Positions 28,699 to 39,866 of a stretch of 64,000 nt of DNA are shown here, piece after piece. Numbering within the stretch: the stretch's first letter is position 1; the number at the start of each line of letters is the position of its first letter. The stretch is from Bradyrhizobium roseum (GTDB lineage Bacteria > Pseudomonadota > Alphaproteobacteria > Rhizobiales > Xanthobacteraceae), in contig NZ_CP129212.1 of NCBI RefSeq assembly GCF_030413175.1, positions 124,001-188,000 of the forward strand, given 5' to 3'. The notes beneath the pieces are model-generated. The model searched no databases, was not told the DNA's origin, and worked only from the letters and a program-made list of their open reading frames with translations. The position numbers and the translations under genes were made by a program.

Positions 28699-29145
28699 AT
28701 GCAACGGATCACCATCACGATCGAAGACGATCTGCTCGCCGAGATCGATGCGGCGGCAGAAGCCCGCGGCTACCAGAACCGCTCCGAAATCATCCGCGAC
28801 CTCGCCCGCGCCGGGCTGCAGCAGGGCGCCGAAGATGCGACGCCCTCGGGCCAATGCGTCGCCGCACTGGTGTACGTCTATGATCACGCCGCGCGGGACC
28901 TGTCGAAACGGCTGGTCCAGAGTTTCCACGGCCACCACGACCTGTCGCTGGCGACGCTCCACGTTCATCTCGACGATGATTCCTGCATGGAGGTGACCGC
29001 GCTGAAGGGGGCGAGCAGCGACGTCCGCCATCTCGCCGATCACGTCATCGCCGAGCGCGGCGTACGTTACGGCCGCGTGGTGATGATCCCGACCGCCTCC
29101 GGCAGGAAACCGAAGGCGCGCAAGCCCGGCCATCACCACGACTGA
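28699..29145 (+). CDS. nikR: Nickel-responsive transcriptional regulator NikR
   Basis: This 148-residue protein has a ribbon-helix-helix DNA-binding domain (MQRITITIEDDLLAEID, then RSEIIRDLARAGL) followed by an ACT-like nickel-binding domain. The square-planar nickel ligands of E. coli NikR are present at equivalent positions: H77, H88 and H90 in ATLHVHL, and C96. A His-rich tail (KPGHHHD) ends the protein. The ATG at 28699 was chosen over one at 28669 because the operator overlaps the region upstream and homology begins at MQRITI. Confidence 0.96.
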   Translation: MQRITITIEDDLLAEIDAAAEARGYQNRSEIIRDLARAGLQQGAEDATPSGQCVAALVYVYDHAARDLSKRLVQSFHGHHDLSLATLHVHLDDDSCMEVTALKGASSDVRHLADHVIAERGVRYGRVVMIPTASGRKPKARKPGHHHD

Positions 29146-29153
29146 CCGGGGCA

Positions 29154-29429
29154 TCATCTATCGGAGCGGCCGATCACGGCCATCAGCTCCGCAATCTTTT
29201 CGCGCTGATCGGCCTTGTTGCCGCTGGTGATCGCGTGCTCGACGCAATGCGACACGTGATCCCGCAGCACCTCTTCCTCGACCCGCCGCAGCGCGGCCCG
29301 CACCGCCGATATCTGCGTAACGATGTCGATGCAGTAGCGGTCCTCATCGACCATCTTTGACAGGCCACGGACCTGGCCCTCGATCCGGCTGAGGCGTTTT
29401 TGACAGGATGCCTTGATGTCTTTTCGCAT
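29154..29429 (-). CDS. csoR: Copper-sensing repressor CsoR
   Basis: This 91-residue all-helical protein belongs to the CsoR/RcnR family. C33, H58 and C62 match the Cu(I)-binding Cys-His-Cys triad of CsoR in spacing (25 and 4 residues), unlike the ligand sets of nickel-sensing RcnR or formaldehyde-sensing FrmR. Copper binding is expected to release DNA and turn on the divergent copA. The ATG at 29427-29429 gives [19 protein letters not shown], the usual family start. Confidence 0.9.
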   Translation of the reverse strand: MRKDIKASCQKRLSRIEGQVRGLSKMVDEDRYCIDIVTQISAVRAALRRVEEEVLRDHVSHCVEHAITSGNKADQREKIAELMAVIGRSDR

Positions 29430-29437
29430 GCAGCCTA

Positions 29438-29456
29438 TATACCCCCACAGGGTATA
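29438..29456. promoter_or_regulatory. Inverted repeat in the csoR-copA gap, likely CsoR operator
   Basis: TATACCC (29438-29444) and GGGTATA (29450-29456) are perfect inverted copies around CCACA. This kind of G/C-tract flanked by AT-rich ends is typical of CsoR operators. It starts 9 bases upstream of csoR and ends 23 bases upstream of copA, so it can serve both directions. Confidence 0.75.
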
Positions 29457-29478
29457 CGTTTCAAGGCCGGAGCGACCG

Positions 29479-31869
<2,391 letters not shown>

Positions 31870-31955
31870 CAACTTGACGTGCGTCAAAGGCCGCGGCCTG
31901 AGGCAGGTCCATGGTGGTTTCCGGATGCTGCGCCTTAGCAACGGGAGATTTGGCC

Positions 31956-32687
31956 ATGACCCGCCTGACCATGACGACGGCTCTCACGCTCGCGGCACTT
32001 GCGGCTCCGGCGTGGGCGCAGGCCCCGACCGGACACGATCATTCCCATTCCAGCGACACCGCAAAATCGGCCCCGGCCGACCCGGCACCGGGTTCGTCGC
32101 CCACCGCCGCGCCGCAAGGCGGCATGGGCCACATGGGCATGATGAGCGATATGAAGAACATGATGGGCCGCATGTCCGCGATGCACGACATGGGGATGAT
32201 GCACATGATGGGCATGATGGGCCGCGGCAGCGGCGGGATGGCGACCATCGATCGCATCGAGGGTCGCATCGCCTTTCTGCGTGCCGAACTCAAGATCACC
32301 GACGCACAGGCCGATAGCTGGAACGGCTTTGCCGATGCGTTGCGTGCGAATGCCAGGAAGCTTGCGGAAATTCGCGCATCGATGATGCCAAAGCCCGGCG
32401 ACGCACCACCGGCTCCCACCCTTGCCGCCCGGCTGGAACAGCAAGAGCAGTGGCTGGCCGCGCGGCTCGACGGCACCAGGGCCATGAAATCCGCCTACAT
32501 CAAACTCAACGAACTGCTGTCGGACGATCAAAAGAAGACCGCCAATGAGCTGCTCGCCCCGCATCTGGGAATCGGGGCCATGGCCATGATGACGACGGCG
32601 GCGCCCCTTGAGCAGAAGGAGCAGGGTCGCATGCCCGGCATGGGTGGCATGGGCATGGGTATGGGTATGGGCATGGGCAAGAAATAG
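31956..32687 (+). CDS. Met/His-rich periplasmic Spy/CpxP-like protein
   Basis: This 243-residue secreted protein has a signal peptide (TTALTLAALAAPAWA, cleavage before QAP). An N-terminal segment is very rich in Met, His and Gly (MGHMGMMSDMKNMMG and repeats), and the C-terminus ends in a run of MG pairs. In between lies a helical LTxxQ-type domain (ELKITDAQADSWNGFADAL, LNELLSDDQKKTA), as in Spy/CpxP chaperones and zinc/copper-resistance proteins. Position after copA and the Met-rich segments suggest a periplasmic copper role. Whether it is a chaperone, a copper buffer or both is not shown by sequence. Confidence 0.75.
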   Translation: MTRLTMTTALTLAALAAPAWAQAPTGHDHSHSSDTAKSAPADPAPGSSPTAAPQGGMGHMGMMSDMKNMMGRMSAMHDMGMMHMMGMMGRGSGGMATIDRIEGRIAFLRAELKITDAQADSWNGFADALRANARKLAEIRASMMPKPGDAPPAPTLAARLEQQEQWLAARLDGTRAMKSAYIKLNELLSDDQKKTANELLAPHLGIGAMAMMTTAAPLEQKEQGRMPGMGGMGMGMGMGMGKK

Positions 32688-32715
32688 CGCTGACAATTCC
32701 GGTCAGCCGTCGGGA

Positions 32716-33663
32716 TCAGCCAACCCGGGCAGCCGTGCCGCGAGGTAGCCCGGCCCGCGCCATTCCGCCGTATAGCGCCTCGCCGGGCATTTCCGATTTC
32801 AGGATTTCGCGCACCGCCAGCAGCTTCTCGATATCGATGCCGGTCGTGAAACCCTTGCTCTCGCACAGGAACGCCAGATCCTCGATCACCACGTTGCCGG
32901 TGGCGCCCGGCGCGAACGGGCAGCCGCCGAGGCCTCCGAGCGATCCGTCGAGCACGCGCGCGCCGGCATCAAGCGCGGCGGAGGCATTGGCAATGCCCAT
33001 GCCGCGCGTGTCGTGCAGATGAATACAGATCGGTTTTGAGCCGGCGATCTTCACCGCGCCCGCCGTCAGTTCGCCGACCTGCTTCGGTCCGGCATAGCCG
33101 ACCGTGTCGGCGATCGCGACCATGTCGACGCCGGCCTCGAACAGCTTTTCGGTCAGCCGCAGTACTTCCTTCGGATCGACCGCGCCGACGATCGAGCAGC
33201 CCAGCGCCATCGAAATCGCCGAATTCACCACCGGCTTGTGCGCGCTCACATTGCGCAGATCGCACAGCCGCTTGACGTTGGCGATCGCAGATTCGCGCGA
33301 GCGGTTGGCGTTGGCCTGGCTGTGCTCTTCGGTCGCCGAGACCACTGTCGCCACCTCGGCGACGCCGGATGCCAGGGCCTCGTTGACGCCGCGCTCGTTC
33401 AGCGTCAGCGCGATGCCGTAAGCGCCGGGCAGTGAGGCCACCGTGGCGATCATGTCCCGCACGTCGGCGAATTGCGGGAAGGTCTTTGCCGGCAGGAACG
33501 ATCCGGTCTCGAAATGGCGTACGCCCGCGGCATATTCGTCGCGCATCCAGCGCTGCTTGGCTTCCGTGGACGGGAACGTCTTCACGAGCTGCAGGCCGTC
33601 GCGCAGGCCGACCTCGCGCAGCACGATCTTGTTGTCGGGATAGAGTTCCTGGACGCGGGTCAT
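32716..33663 (-). CDS. Hydroxymethylglutaryl-CoA lyase
   Basis: This 315-residue TIM-barrel enzyme of the DRE-TIM family cleaves HMG-CoA to acetoacetate and acetyl-CoA in leucine breakdown. REVGLRDGLQ holds the metal and substrate-binding residues. CIHLHDTRGMG carries metal-binding histidines. GLGGCPFAPGATGN contains the catalytic Cys typical of HMG-CoA lyases. The ATG at 33661-33663 starts MTRVQELYPD. No other leucine-pathway gene is nearby. Confidence 0.9.
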   Translation of the reverse strand: MTRVQELYPDNKIVLREVGLRDGLQLVKTFPSTEAKQRWMRDEYAAGVRHFETGSFLPAKTFPQFADVRDMIATVASLPGAYGIALTLNERGVNEALASGVAEVATVVSATEEHSQANANRSRESAIANVKRLCDLRNVSAHKPVVNSAISMALGCSIVGAVDPKEVLRLTEKLFEAGVDMVAIADTVGYAGPKQVGELTAGAVKIAGSKPICIHLHDTRGMGIANASAALDAGARVLDGSLGGLGGCPFAPGATGNVVIEDLAFLCESKGFTTGIDIEKLLAVREILKSEMPGEALYGGMARAGLPRGTAARVG

Positions 33664-33869
33664 GGCAGCCTCATTCAGCTTTATTCCTGGAGCACCAGGT
33701 TCTTGGTACCACCCACAAATACTGCATTCGCCGTTCTGGAACGCAAGCGTGATGGGCGTGTGGCAGTAATGCGGCCGCCACAAGCGCACCGGCGGCCTTT
33801 TCCCACCTCTTGCCGAAGCCCCCGCTTGTATCTAACTCTCGCAAGGGTTTCACGGGAGATTGAACCGCC

Positions 33870-34622
33870 ATGCTTGACGCCGCCGTCAAGGCGCTTTCGC
33901 AGATGCTAGCGCCGCCGATGCGTTCCATCCTGTGGCGCTCGATCGGATTAGCACTGGTGGTGATCACCGTGCTGGCAATCGGGCTGCAACGGCTGCTGAG
34001 CTGGTTTGCCGAGTCCGGCGAAGCCTGGGCCGAGGCGATGCTGGGGCCGGGCTTTCATACCACGCTCAACGTGCTGTCCTGGATCATCTCGATCGCGGCC
34101 GGGCTCGGCGTCGTGCTCGGCGGCATCTTCCTGATGCCGGCAGTCACCTCGCTGATCGCCAGCGTGTTCGTCGATGACGTCGCCGAGCATGTCGAGCGCG
34201 AACATTATCCTGCGGAGCGCCCCGGCAGCGCGCTGCCGCTCGGCGTCGCGATTCCGGAGGGCATCAAGACGGCGCTGCTGACCATCCTGGTCTACCTGGT
34301 CGCACTGCCCTTCGTGCTGTTCGCCGGCGCCGGCTTCCTGATCTTCTTCTTCGCCACCGCCTGGCTGTTGGGGCGCGAATATTTCGAGCTTGCGGCGATG
34401 CGCTTCCGCTCGCCGGCGGAGGCCAAGGCGATGCGGAAGGACAATGCGGCGACGGTGTTCACTGCCGGGCTGTTCATTGCGGCGTTCGTGTCGATCCCCG
34501 TCGTCAACCTCGCGACGCCCGTGTTCGCCATGGCGTTCATGGTGCACATGCACAAGCGGCTGTCGGGCCCGCGGCCGGAGCTGATCGAGCCAGCGAGGAA
34601 GGCAGGAATGCCGGTGACTTGA
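33870..34622 (+). CDS. EI24/CysZ-family membrane protein
   Basis: This 250-residue protein has about four to six hydrophobic segments and the EI24/CysZ layout (IFLMPAVTSLIASVFVDDVA, FATAWLLGREYFELAAMRF, ATPVFAMAFMVHMHK). CysZ proteins are sulfate permeases for cysteine synthesis, but many alphaproteobacterial relatives are untested, so sulfate transport is only a family-level guess. CACGGGAGATTGAACCGCC precedes the ATG. It converges with nth. Confidence 0.78.
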   Translation: MLDAAVKALSQMLAPPMRSILWRSIGLALVVITVLAIGLQRLLSWFAESGEAWAEAMLGPGFHTTLNVLSWIISIAAGLGVVLGGIFLMPAVTSLIASVFVDDVAEHVEREHYPAERPGSALPLGVAIPEGIKTALLTILVYLVALPFVLFAGAGFLIFFFATAWLLGREYFELAAMRFRSPAEAKAMRKDNAATVFTAGLFIAAFVSIPVVNLATPVFAMAFMVHMHKRLSGPRPELIEPARKAGMPVT

Positions 34623-34632
34623 CGTTCTTCTG

Positions 34633-34659
34633 CCTCTCCCCGTTCTTCACGGCGAGAGG
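34633..34659. terminator. Possible terminator hairpin between converging genes
   Basis: CCTCTCCCCG and CGGCGAGAGG pair around TTCTTCA with one internal mismatch. There is no T-run, so it is weak as an intrinsic terminator, but it sits exactly where two transcripts meet. Confidence 0.35.
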
Positions 34660-34667
34660 TTAGACCC

Positions 34668-35429
34668 TCACACCGTCTTTTCCGGCCAGCGGCATAGGTC
34701 ATTGATCAAGCACACCTCGCAGCGCGGCTTGCGGGCCAGACACGTGTAGCGCCCGTGCAGGATCAGCCAGTGATGGGCATGCAGCATGAACTCCGACGGG
34801 ATCACTTTCTCCAGCCCCAGTTCGACCTCAAGCGGCGTATTGCCGGGCGCCAGCCCCGTTCGGTTACCGACCCGGAACACATGGGTGTCCACCGCCATGG
34901 TGTGCTCGCCATAGGCCATGTTGAGCACCACATTGGCGGTCTTGCGCCCGGCGCCCGGCAGCGTCTCGATCTCCGCGCGGGTGCGCGGCACCTCGCCGCC
35001 GAATTCGGCGATCAGCTTCTCTGAAAGCGCGATGACGTTCTTGGCCTTGTTGCGATAGAGCCCGATGGTCTTGATGTACTCGCGCACATTCTCTTCGCCG
35101 AGTTCGAGCATTTTCGCCGGCGTATCTGCAACCGCAAATAGCGCGCGCGTCGCCTTGTTGACGCCGGCGTCGGTCGCCTGCGCCGACAGCACCACGGCGA
35201 CCAGCAGCGTGTAGGGGTTGAGATGCTCGAGCTCGCCCTTCGGCTCCGGATTGGCCTTGCGAAACCGGCTGAACGCCTCGTGGACCTCGGCCGGCGTCCA
35301 GGATTTTAGCTTCGCTGACTTCTTTGCGGCCGGCTTGGGCGCGGCCTTGACGGCCTTCTTTGCCGACTTTTTCGGCACCGGTGAAACGCTGGGTTTTTTC
35401 GCGCTTTTTGAGCGGATGATTTTGGCCAT
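34668..35429 (-). CDS. nth: Endonuclease III
   Basis: This 253-residue bifunctional glycosylase/AP lyase removes oxidised pyrimidines. The helix-hairpin-helix LPGAGRKTANVVLN contains the catalytic Lys, and VDTHVFRV contains the catalytic Asp. The C-terminal cluster loop has Cys-x6-Cys-x2-Cys-x5-Cys (CLARKPRCEVCLINDLC). A lysine-rich N-terminal extension of about 42 residues (KKSAKKAVKAAPKPAAKK) is absent from E. coli Nth and could be a DNA-binding tail. A divergent DUF2244 gene starts only 23 bases away. Confidence 0.95.
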   Translation of the reverse strand: MAKIIRSKSAKKPSVSPVPKKSAKKAVKAAPKPAAKKSAKLKSWTPAEVHEAFSRFRKANPEPKGELEHLNPYTLLVAVVLSAQATDAGVNKATRALFAVADTPAKMLELGEENVREYIKTIGLYRNKAKNVIALSEKLIAEFGGEVPRTRAEIETLPGAGRKTANVVLNMAYGEHTMAVDTHVFRVGNRTGLAPGNTPLEVELGLEKVIPSEFMLHAHHWLILHGRYTCLARKPRCEVCLINDLCRWPEKTV

Positions 35430-35452
35430 GATCGGGGGTATACTGATACGCG

Positions 35453-35974
35453 ATGACTGCAGGCAACGACTTTGATCCGCCGCTCGACCCGCCGACGCTG
35501 TTTTCGGCGCGGGTGACGCCGCATCGCTCGCTCAACCGCACCGGCTTTACGGTGCTGATGGCGTTCATCGGCGCGGTGAGCTTCGTCGCCGGCATCGCGT
35601 TCTGGCTAATGGGCGCCTGGCCGGTGCTCGGCTTCTTCGGGCTCGACGTGCTGGTGATCTACTGGGCTTTTCGCGTCAATTTCCGTAGCGCCTCGGCCAC
35701 CGAGGATATCATGATGACGCCGTCGGAATTGCGCGTGCGCCGGGTCAGCCATCGCGGCGACGTCATGGAATGGACGCTCAACCCGCTCTGGGTGCAGCTC
35801 GAAAAGACCGGTGACCCCGAATTCGGGATCGAGCGGCTCTATCTGGTCTCCCGCGGCCGCCGCCTCTCCATCGGACATTTTCTGGGACCCGAGGAAAAAG
35901 AAAGCTTTTCCAGAGCCTTACTGGCAGCGTTACAGACCGCCAAGCGCGGTATCACCTATAATCCCGTCGCGTGA
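35453..35974 (+). CDS. DUF2244 membrane protein
   Basis: This 173-residue protein has two close hydrophobic segments (about residues 31-50 and 55-76, with a short turn) and then a soluble C-terminal domain (MEWTLNPLWVQLEKTGDPEFG, LSIGHFLGPEEKESFSRAL). That is the DUF2244 pattern, a conserved alphaproteobacterial integral-membrane family with no known function. It is often near respiratory genes, but here it lies between nth and an Ada-like gene. The start is an ATG. Confidence 0.85.
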   Translation: MTAGNDFDPPLDPPTLFSARVTPHRSLNRTGFTVLMAFIGAVSFVAGIAFWLMGAWPVLGFFGLDVLVIYWAFRVNFRSASATEDIMMTPSELRVRRVSHRGDVMEWTLNPLWVQLEKTGDPEFGIERLYLVSRGRRLSIGHFLGPEEKESFSRALLAALQTAKRGITYNPVA

Positions 35975-36028
35975 TGGGTGTCAGAAATCGGGTGGTTTGA
36001 ACCGCGCATGCGCCCTACATCAGACCCC

Positions 36029-36922
36029 ATGATGATATCAGCCATTCAGGACCACCGCCTGGCTAAACCGGGCCATACCGCCGCGCTGCGCGACTACGAT
36101 TCCGTTCGCCGCGCCATCGCCTTCATCTCCGAGCACTGGCGCGCGCAGCCGACCATCGAAGCGATGGCGGAGGCCGCCGCCGTGACGCCGGACGAACTGC
36201 ACCATCTGTTCCGCCGCTGGGCCGGGCTGACGCCGAAGGCTTTCATGCAGGCGCTCACGCTCGACCACGCCAAGGGCCTACTGCGCGATTCCGCCAGCGT
36301 GCTCGACGCCGCCCTCGACTCCGGACTTTCAGGGCCGGGCCGGCTGCATGATCTGTTCGTCACCCATGAGGCGATGTCGCCCGGCGAATGGAAGAACGGC
36401 GGTGCCGGCATGACGCTGCGCTACGGCTTCCATCCCTGCCCGTTCGGCACCGCGATCGTGATCGCGAGCGAGCGCGGGCTGGCGGGACTGGCCTTCGCCG
36501 ATGCCGGCGAGGAGCCGGCCGCGTTTGCCGATATGAAACGGCGCTGGCCGAACGCGACCTATGTCGAGGACCATGACGGCACCACCGGCCTCGCGCAGCG
36601 CATCTTCGACACAAAACTGTGGCGGCCGGACCAGCCGCTGCGCGTGATCCTGATCGGCACCGATTTCGAGGTGCGGGTGTGGGAGACGCTGTTGAAAATT
36701 CCGATGGGCCGCGCGGTCTGCTATTCCGACATCGCCACCAAGATCAGCAAGCCAAAGGCTTCGCGGGCCGTCGGCGCAGCCGTCGGCCGCAACCCGGTGT
36801 CGTTCGTGGTGCCGTGCCACCGCGCGCTGGGCAAGGGCGGCACGCTGACCGGCTATCACTGGGGCATTACGCGCAAACAGGCGATGCTCGGCTGGGAAGC
36901 GGGGCAATTGGGGCTGCATTGA
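36029..36922 (+). CDS. Ada-like protein: AraC HTH fused to O6-methylguanine-DNA methyltransferase
   Basis: This 297-residue protein joins an AraC-type helix-turn-helix domain (about 15-115, SVRRAIAFISEHWRAQPTIE, PDELHHLFRRWAGLTPKAF) to a C-terminal alkyltransferase (about 120-297) with the suicidal Cys in VPCHRALGKGG. The N-terminal zinc-binding Ada domain, whose Cys takes methyl from phosphotriesters and turns Ada into an activator, is missing. The protein should repair O6-methylguanine but may not be methyl-activated as a regulator. Alternative starts at 35978 (GTG) and 36008 exist. I preferred 36029 because conserved sequence begins there. Confidence 0.85.
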   Translation: MMISAIQDHRLAKPGHTAALRDYDSVRRAIAFISEHWRAQPTIEAMAEAAAVTPDELHHLFRRWAGLTPKAFMQALTLDHAKGLLRDSASVLDAALDSGLSGPGRLHDLFVTHEAMSPGEWKNGGAGMTLRYGFHPCPFGTAIVIASERGLAGLAFADAGEEPAAFADMKRRWPNATYVEDHDGTTGLAQRIFDTKLWRPDQPLRVILIGTDFEVRVWETLLKIPMGRAVCYSDIATKISKPKASRAVGAAVGRNPVSFVVPCHRALGKGGTLTGYHWGITRKQAMLGWEAGQLGLH

Positions 36923-37087
36923 CGCGTCCGCCGCGCCGGCTTGGAAGGGAGGCCGGCAAGCAACTTAACTCGTTGCCTTTGCATGGAAATTTTCAACAGG
37001 CCGCCAGCGCTGCCCCCTACCGGCAAAGATTGACGATCCTTAAATGATCGCTCACAACCACCCGTCTCAACAGGGGAAGGTGAGCCC

Positions 37088-38614
37088 ATGCAAGAACGTC
37101 GTCCGGTGATGCTGGCCATTTTGGATGGTTGGGGCTGGCGCGAAGATCCGGCCGACAATGCGGTCCGGCAGGCGCGCACACCGAATTTCGATCGGCTCTG
37201 GGCCGCAAGCCCGCACGCCCTCCTGAGGACGTCGGGACGCGATGTCGGCCTGCCGGATGGCCAGATGGGCAATTCCGAGGTCGGGCATTTCAACATCGGC
37301 GCGGGCCGCGTCGTGATGCAGGACCTGCCGCGCATCAACGATGCGATTGCGTCCGGAAGCATCAAATCCACCGAAGCGCTTCGTTCGCTGATCCAGGCAC
37401 TGAAACAGAGCGGCGGCACTTGTCATCTCGTCGGCCTGGTTTCCCCGGGCGGGGTGCATTCGCATGAAGACCACGCCGCGGCGCTGGCCATCATCCTCGC
37501 CGACCATGGCGTGCCGGCGGTCGTGCACGTCCTTACAGATGGCCGCGATACGCCACCGAAATCCGCGCTCGATAGTTTGACCCGGCTGGAGGCCGCGCTT
37601 CCGTCGTCGGTGCCGATCGCCACCGTGATCGGCCGATATTACGCGATGGACCGCGATAAGCGCTGGGATCGCGTTGCCAGAGCTTATAACGCCATCGTCG
37701 AAGCCGACGCCCCGCGATTTCCCGACGCGCGATCGGCGATATCGGAGGCGTATGCACACGATCTCACCGATGAGTTCGTCGAGCCGTCGGTGATCGGCAG
37801 TTACGCCGGTGCCAAGGACGGCGACGGCGTGTTGTGCTTCAACTTTCGCGCCGATCGCGTCCGCGAGATTCTCGGCGCGATGCTCGATCCGTCGTTTGCT
37901 GCTTTCCCGCGCAAGCGCAACGTCCGTTTCGCCGCCGCGGTCGGAATGACGCAATACAGCGACGATCTGGACAAATTGATGCAGACGATATTCCCGGCGG
38001 AGACGTTTCCCAGCATCCTGGGCGAAGTCACTTCTGCCGCGAACCGCACTCAGTTGCGCATGGCCGAAACGGAGAAATATCCCCACGTCACCTATTTTCT
38101 CAACGGCGGACGGGAGGAACCTTTTCCCGGCGAAGACCGCATCATGGTGCCCTCGCCCAAGGTCGCGACCTACGACCTGCAACCGGAAATGTCGGCACCT
38201 GAGCTGACGGCGAAAGCCGTGGCGGCAATCGACTCCGGCAAGTACGACCTGATCGTCCTGAACTATGCCAATCCAGACATGGTCGGCCACACGGGAAGCC
38301 TGCCGGCCGCGATCAAAGCGGTCGAAACCGTCGATACCGGGCTCGGGAGAATCGCGGATGCGATCCAAAAAGCTGGCGGCGCGCTGCTGGTCACGGCCGA
38401 CCACGGCAACTGCGAGATGATGCGCGACCCCACCACCGGCGGGCCGCATACCTCACATACAACAGGGCCGGTGCCGCTGTTGCTCCAGGGCGGCGGCGAC
38501 GTATCGTTGGCGGACGGCCGACTGGCGGATCTTGCCCCGACCTTGCTCGACTTGATGCAATTGCCGAAGCCCGCAGACATGACCGGAGCGTCATTGCTGC
38601 GCCCGCACAAATGA
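37088..38614 (+). CDS. gpmI: 2,3-bisphosphoglycerate-independent phosphoglycerate mutase
   Basis: This 508-residue glycolytic enzyme interconverts 3- and 2-phosphoglycerate with Mn2+. The N-terminal phosphatase-like part begins MLAILDGWGWRE. The phosphoserine site is in GQMGNSEVGHFNIGAGR. Metal and substrate motifs HVLTDGRDTPP and TADHGNCEMM are present. The length is typical (about 505-515). GGGGAAGGTGAGCCC precedes the ATG. It converges with dapB, only 7 bp apart. Confidence 0.96.
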   Translation: MQERRPVMLAILDGWGWREDPADNAVRQARTPNFDRLWAASPHALLRTSGRDVGLPDGQMGNSEVGHFNIGAGRVVMQDLPRINDAIASGSIKSTEALRSLIQALKQSGGTCHLVGLVSPGGVHSHEDHAAALAIILADHGVPAVVHVLTDGRDTPPKSALDSLTRLEAALPSSVPIATVIGRYYAMDRDKRWDRVARAYNAIVEADAPRFPDARSAISEAYAHDLTDEFVEPSVIGSYAGAKDGDGVLCFNFRADRVREILGAMLDPSFAAFPRKRNVRFAAAVGMTQYSDDLDKLMQTIFPAETFPSILGEVTSAANRTQLRMAETEKYPHVTYFLNGGREEPFPGEDRIMVPSPKVATYDLQPEMSAPELTAKAVAAIDSGKYDLIVLNYANPDMVGHTGSLPAAIKAVETVDTGLGRIADAIQKAGGALLVTADHGNCEMMRDPTTGGPHTSHTTGPVPLLLQGGGDVSLADGRLADLAPTLLDLMQLPKPADMTGASLLRPHK

Positions 38615-38621
38615 AACCGGT

Positions 38622-39437
38622 CTAGAAATCAGCGAGCCCCAGCACGTCGGCCATCGTGTAGAAGCCGGGCTTCTGACCATGCGCCCAGAGCGCAGCCTTG
38701 ACCGCACCCTGCGCGAACATGGTGCGGTCCTCGGCGCGGTGGGTGAATTCGATGCGCTCCATCGGGCCGGCGAAGATCACGCTGTGGTCGCCCGTGACAG
38801 TGCCGCCGCGCAACGCGGCAAAACCGATATCGCCGGGCCGGCGGGCGCCGGTTTGCCCGTCACGGCCGCGGGCCGAGCGGGCGTGCAGGTCGATGCCGCG
38901 GCCGGCAGCGGCGGCTTCGCCGAGCAGCAACGCCGTGCCCGACGGCGCATCGATCTTGGCCTTGTGATGCATCTCGACGATTTCGATGTCGAAACTTTCG
39001 TCCAGCGACTTCGCCACGCGCTTGACCACCGCTGCCAGCAGGTTGACGCCGAGGCTCATATTGCCCGACTGAACCACCACCGCGCGCGAGGTGACGCTCT
39101 TGATCACCGCCATGTCGGACATCGAAAGACCGGTGGTTCCGATGATATGCGCGATGCCGCGCTGCGCGGCGAGCGCGACATTGGCGATGGTCGCGGCGGG
39201 GACGGTGAAATCCACGATGCCATCGGCATTGGCCGACAGCGTCCACAGGTCGGCGGAAAGCTTGACGCCGTTTTCCGGCAGGCCGGCGAGCACGCCGGCA
39301 TCCTTGCCCAGCAGCTCCGAGCCCGGCGCTTCCAGCGCGCCCGCCAAAACCGCCCCCGGCGTCTCCGAGATGACGCGCACCAGCGCGCGGCCCATTCGGC
39401 CGCCGGCTCCCGCTACGATCAATCGCATGTCGGCCAT
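38622..39437 (-). CDS. dapB: 4-hydroxy-tetrahydrodipicolinate reductase
   Basis: This 271-residue enzyme reduces hydroxytetrahydrodipicolinate in lysine and meso-diaminopimelate synthesis. The N-terminal Rossmann motif is [13 protein letters not shown]. The catalytic region [20 protein letters not shown] contains the conserved His pair and Lys. The length is normal. The ATG at 39435-39437 gives [11 protein letters not shown]4 is an alternative. It lies next to gpmI and DUF1330. Confidence 0.95.
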   Translation of the reverse strand: MADMRLIVAGAGGRMGRALVRVISETPGAVLAGALEAPGSELLGKDAGVLAGLPENGVKLSADLWTLSANADGIVDFTVPAATIANVALAAQRGIAHIIGTTGLSMSDMAVIKSVTSRAVVVQSGNMSLGVNLLAAVVKRVAKSLDESFDIEIVEMHHKAKIDAPSGTALLLGEAAAAGRGIDLHARSARGRDGQTGARRPGDIGFAALRGGTVTGDHSVIFAGPMERIEFTHRAEDRTMFAQGAVKAALWAHGQKPGFYTMADVLGLADF

Positions 39438-39501
39438 GGCTTTTCCTCTCACCGCCCTATAGCGGGAGCGGGCCGTTCCGGCAACCAATTGGGCTCACTA
39501 C

Positions 39502-39523
39502 CCGTCATGCCCGGGCATGACGG
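39502..39523. repeat. Perfect 22-bp palindrome
   Basis: CCGTCATGCCC and GGGCATGACGG form a perfect palindrome without a loop, between dapB and the DUF1330 gene. It is one of the dispersed short palindromes in this window. Confidence 0.7.
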
Positions 39524-39535
39524 AGAGACTTATGC

Positions 39536-39838
39536 TTACGGCTGGGGGCCGTCAAAGCCTTCGACGATGATGAGGTCGGCAACCGAATGCGGCAGCCGGC
39601 GCTTGATGTTCTCCTGGTATTCCGGGGAGTGGTAGCAGGCCAGCGCCGTTTCATAATCGGGGAATTCGATTACTACGTTGCGCGCGCGGCTCTGGCCCTC
39701 GATGCCCTCGAACTTGCCGCCGCGCACAATGAACCGCCCGCCGAATTTATTGAAGATCGCCGGATTGGCTACCGTATAGGGCTTGTAGCCTTCCTCATTG
39801 TGAACGTCGACGCGCGCGATCCAGTATCCCTTGGCCAT
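39536..39838 (-). CDS. DUF1330 family protein
   Basis: This 100-residue dimeric ferredoxin-fold (Dabb-like) protein shows the DUF1330 pattern (AKGYWIARVDVHNEEGYKPY, KFGGRFIVRGGKFEGIEG, VVIEFPDYETALACYHSPEY). Function is unknown for the family. The ATG at 39836-39838 was preferred over one at 39844 because the family starts MAKGYW. It could be co-transcribed with dapB. Confidence 0.85.
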   Translation of the reverse strand: MAKGYWIARVDVHNEEGYKPYTVANPAIFNKFGGRFIVRGGKFEGIEGQSRARNVVIEFPDYETALACYHSPEYQENIKRRLPHSVADLIIVEGFDGPQP

Positions 39839-39866
39839 ACTCACTCTCCGTTTTTACTTCACCAGT

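Noticed and set aside
37067..38449. A 460-codon minus-strand frame over gpmI
   Set aside because: It is antisense to a complete gpmI and has no family-like sequence.
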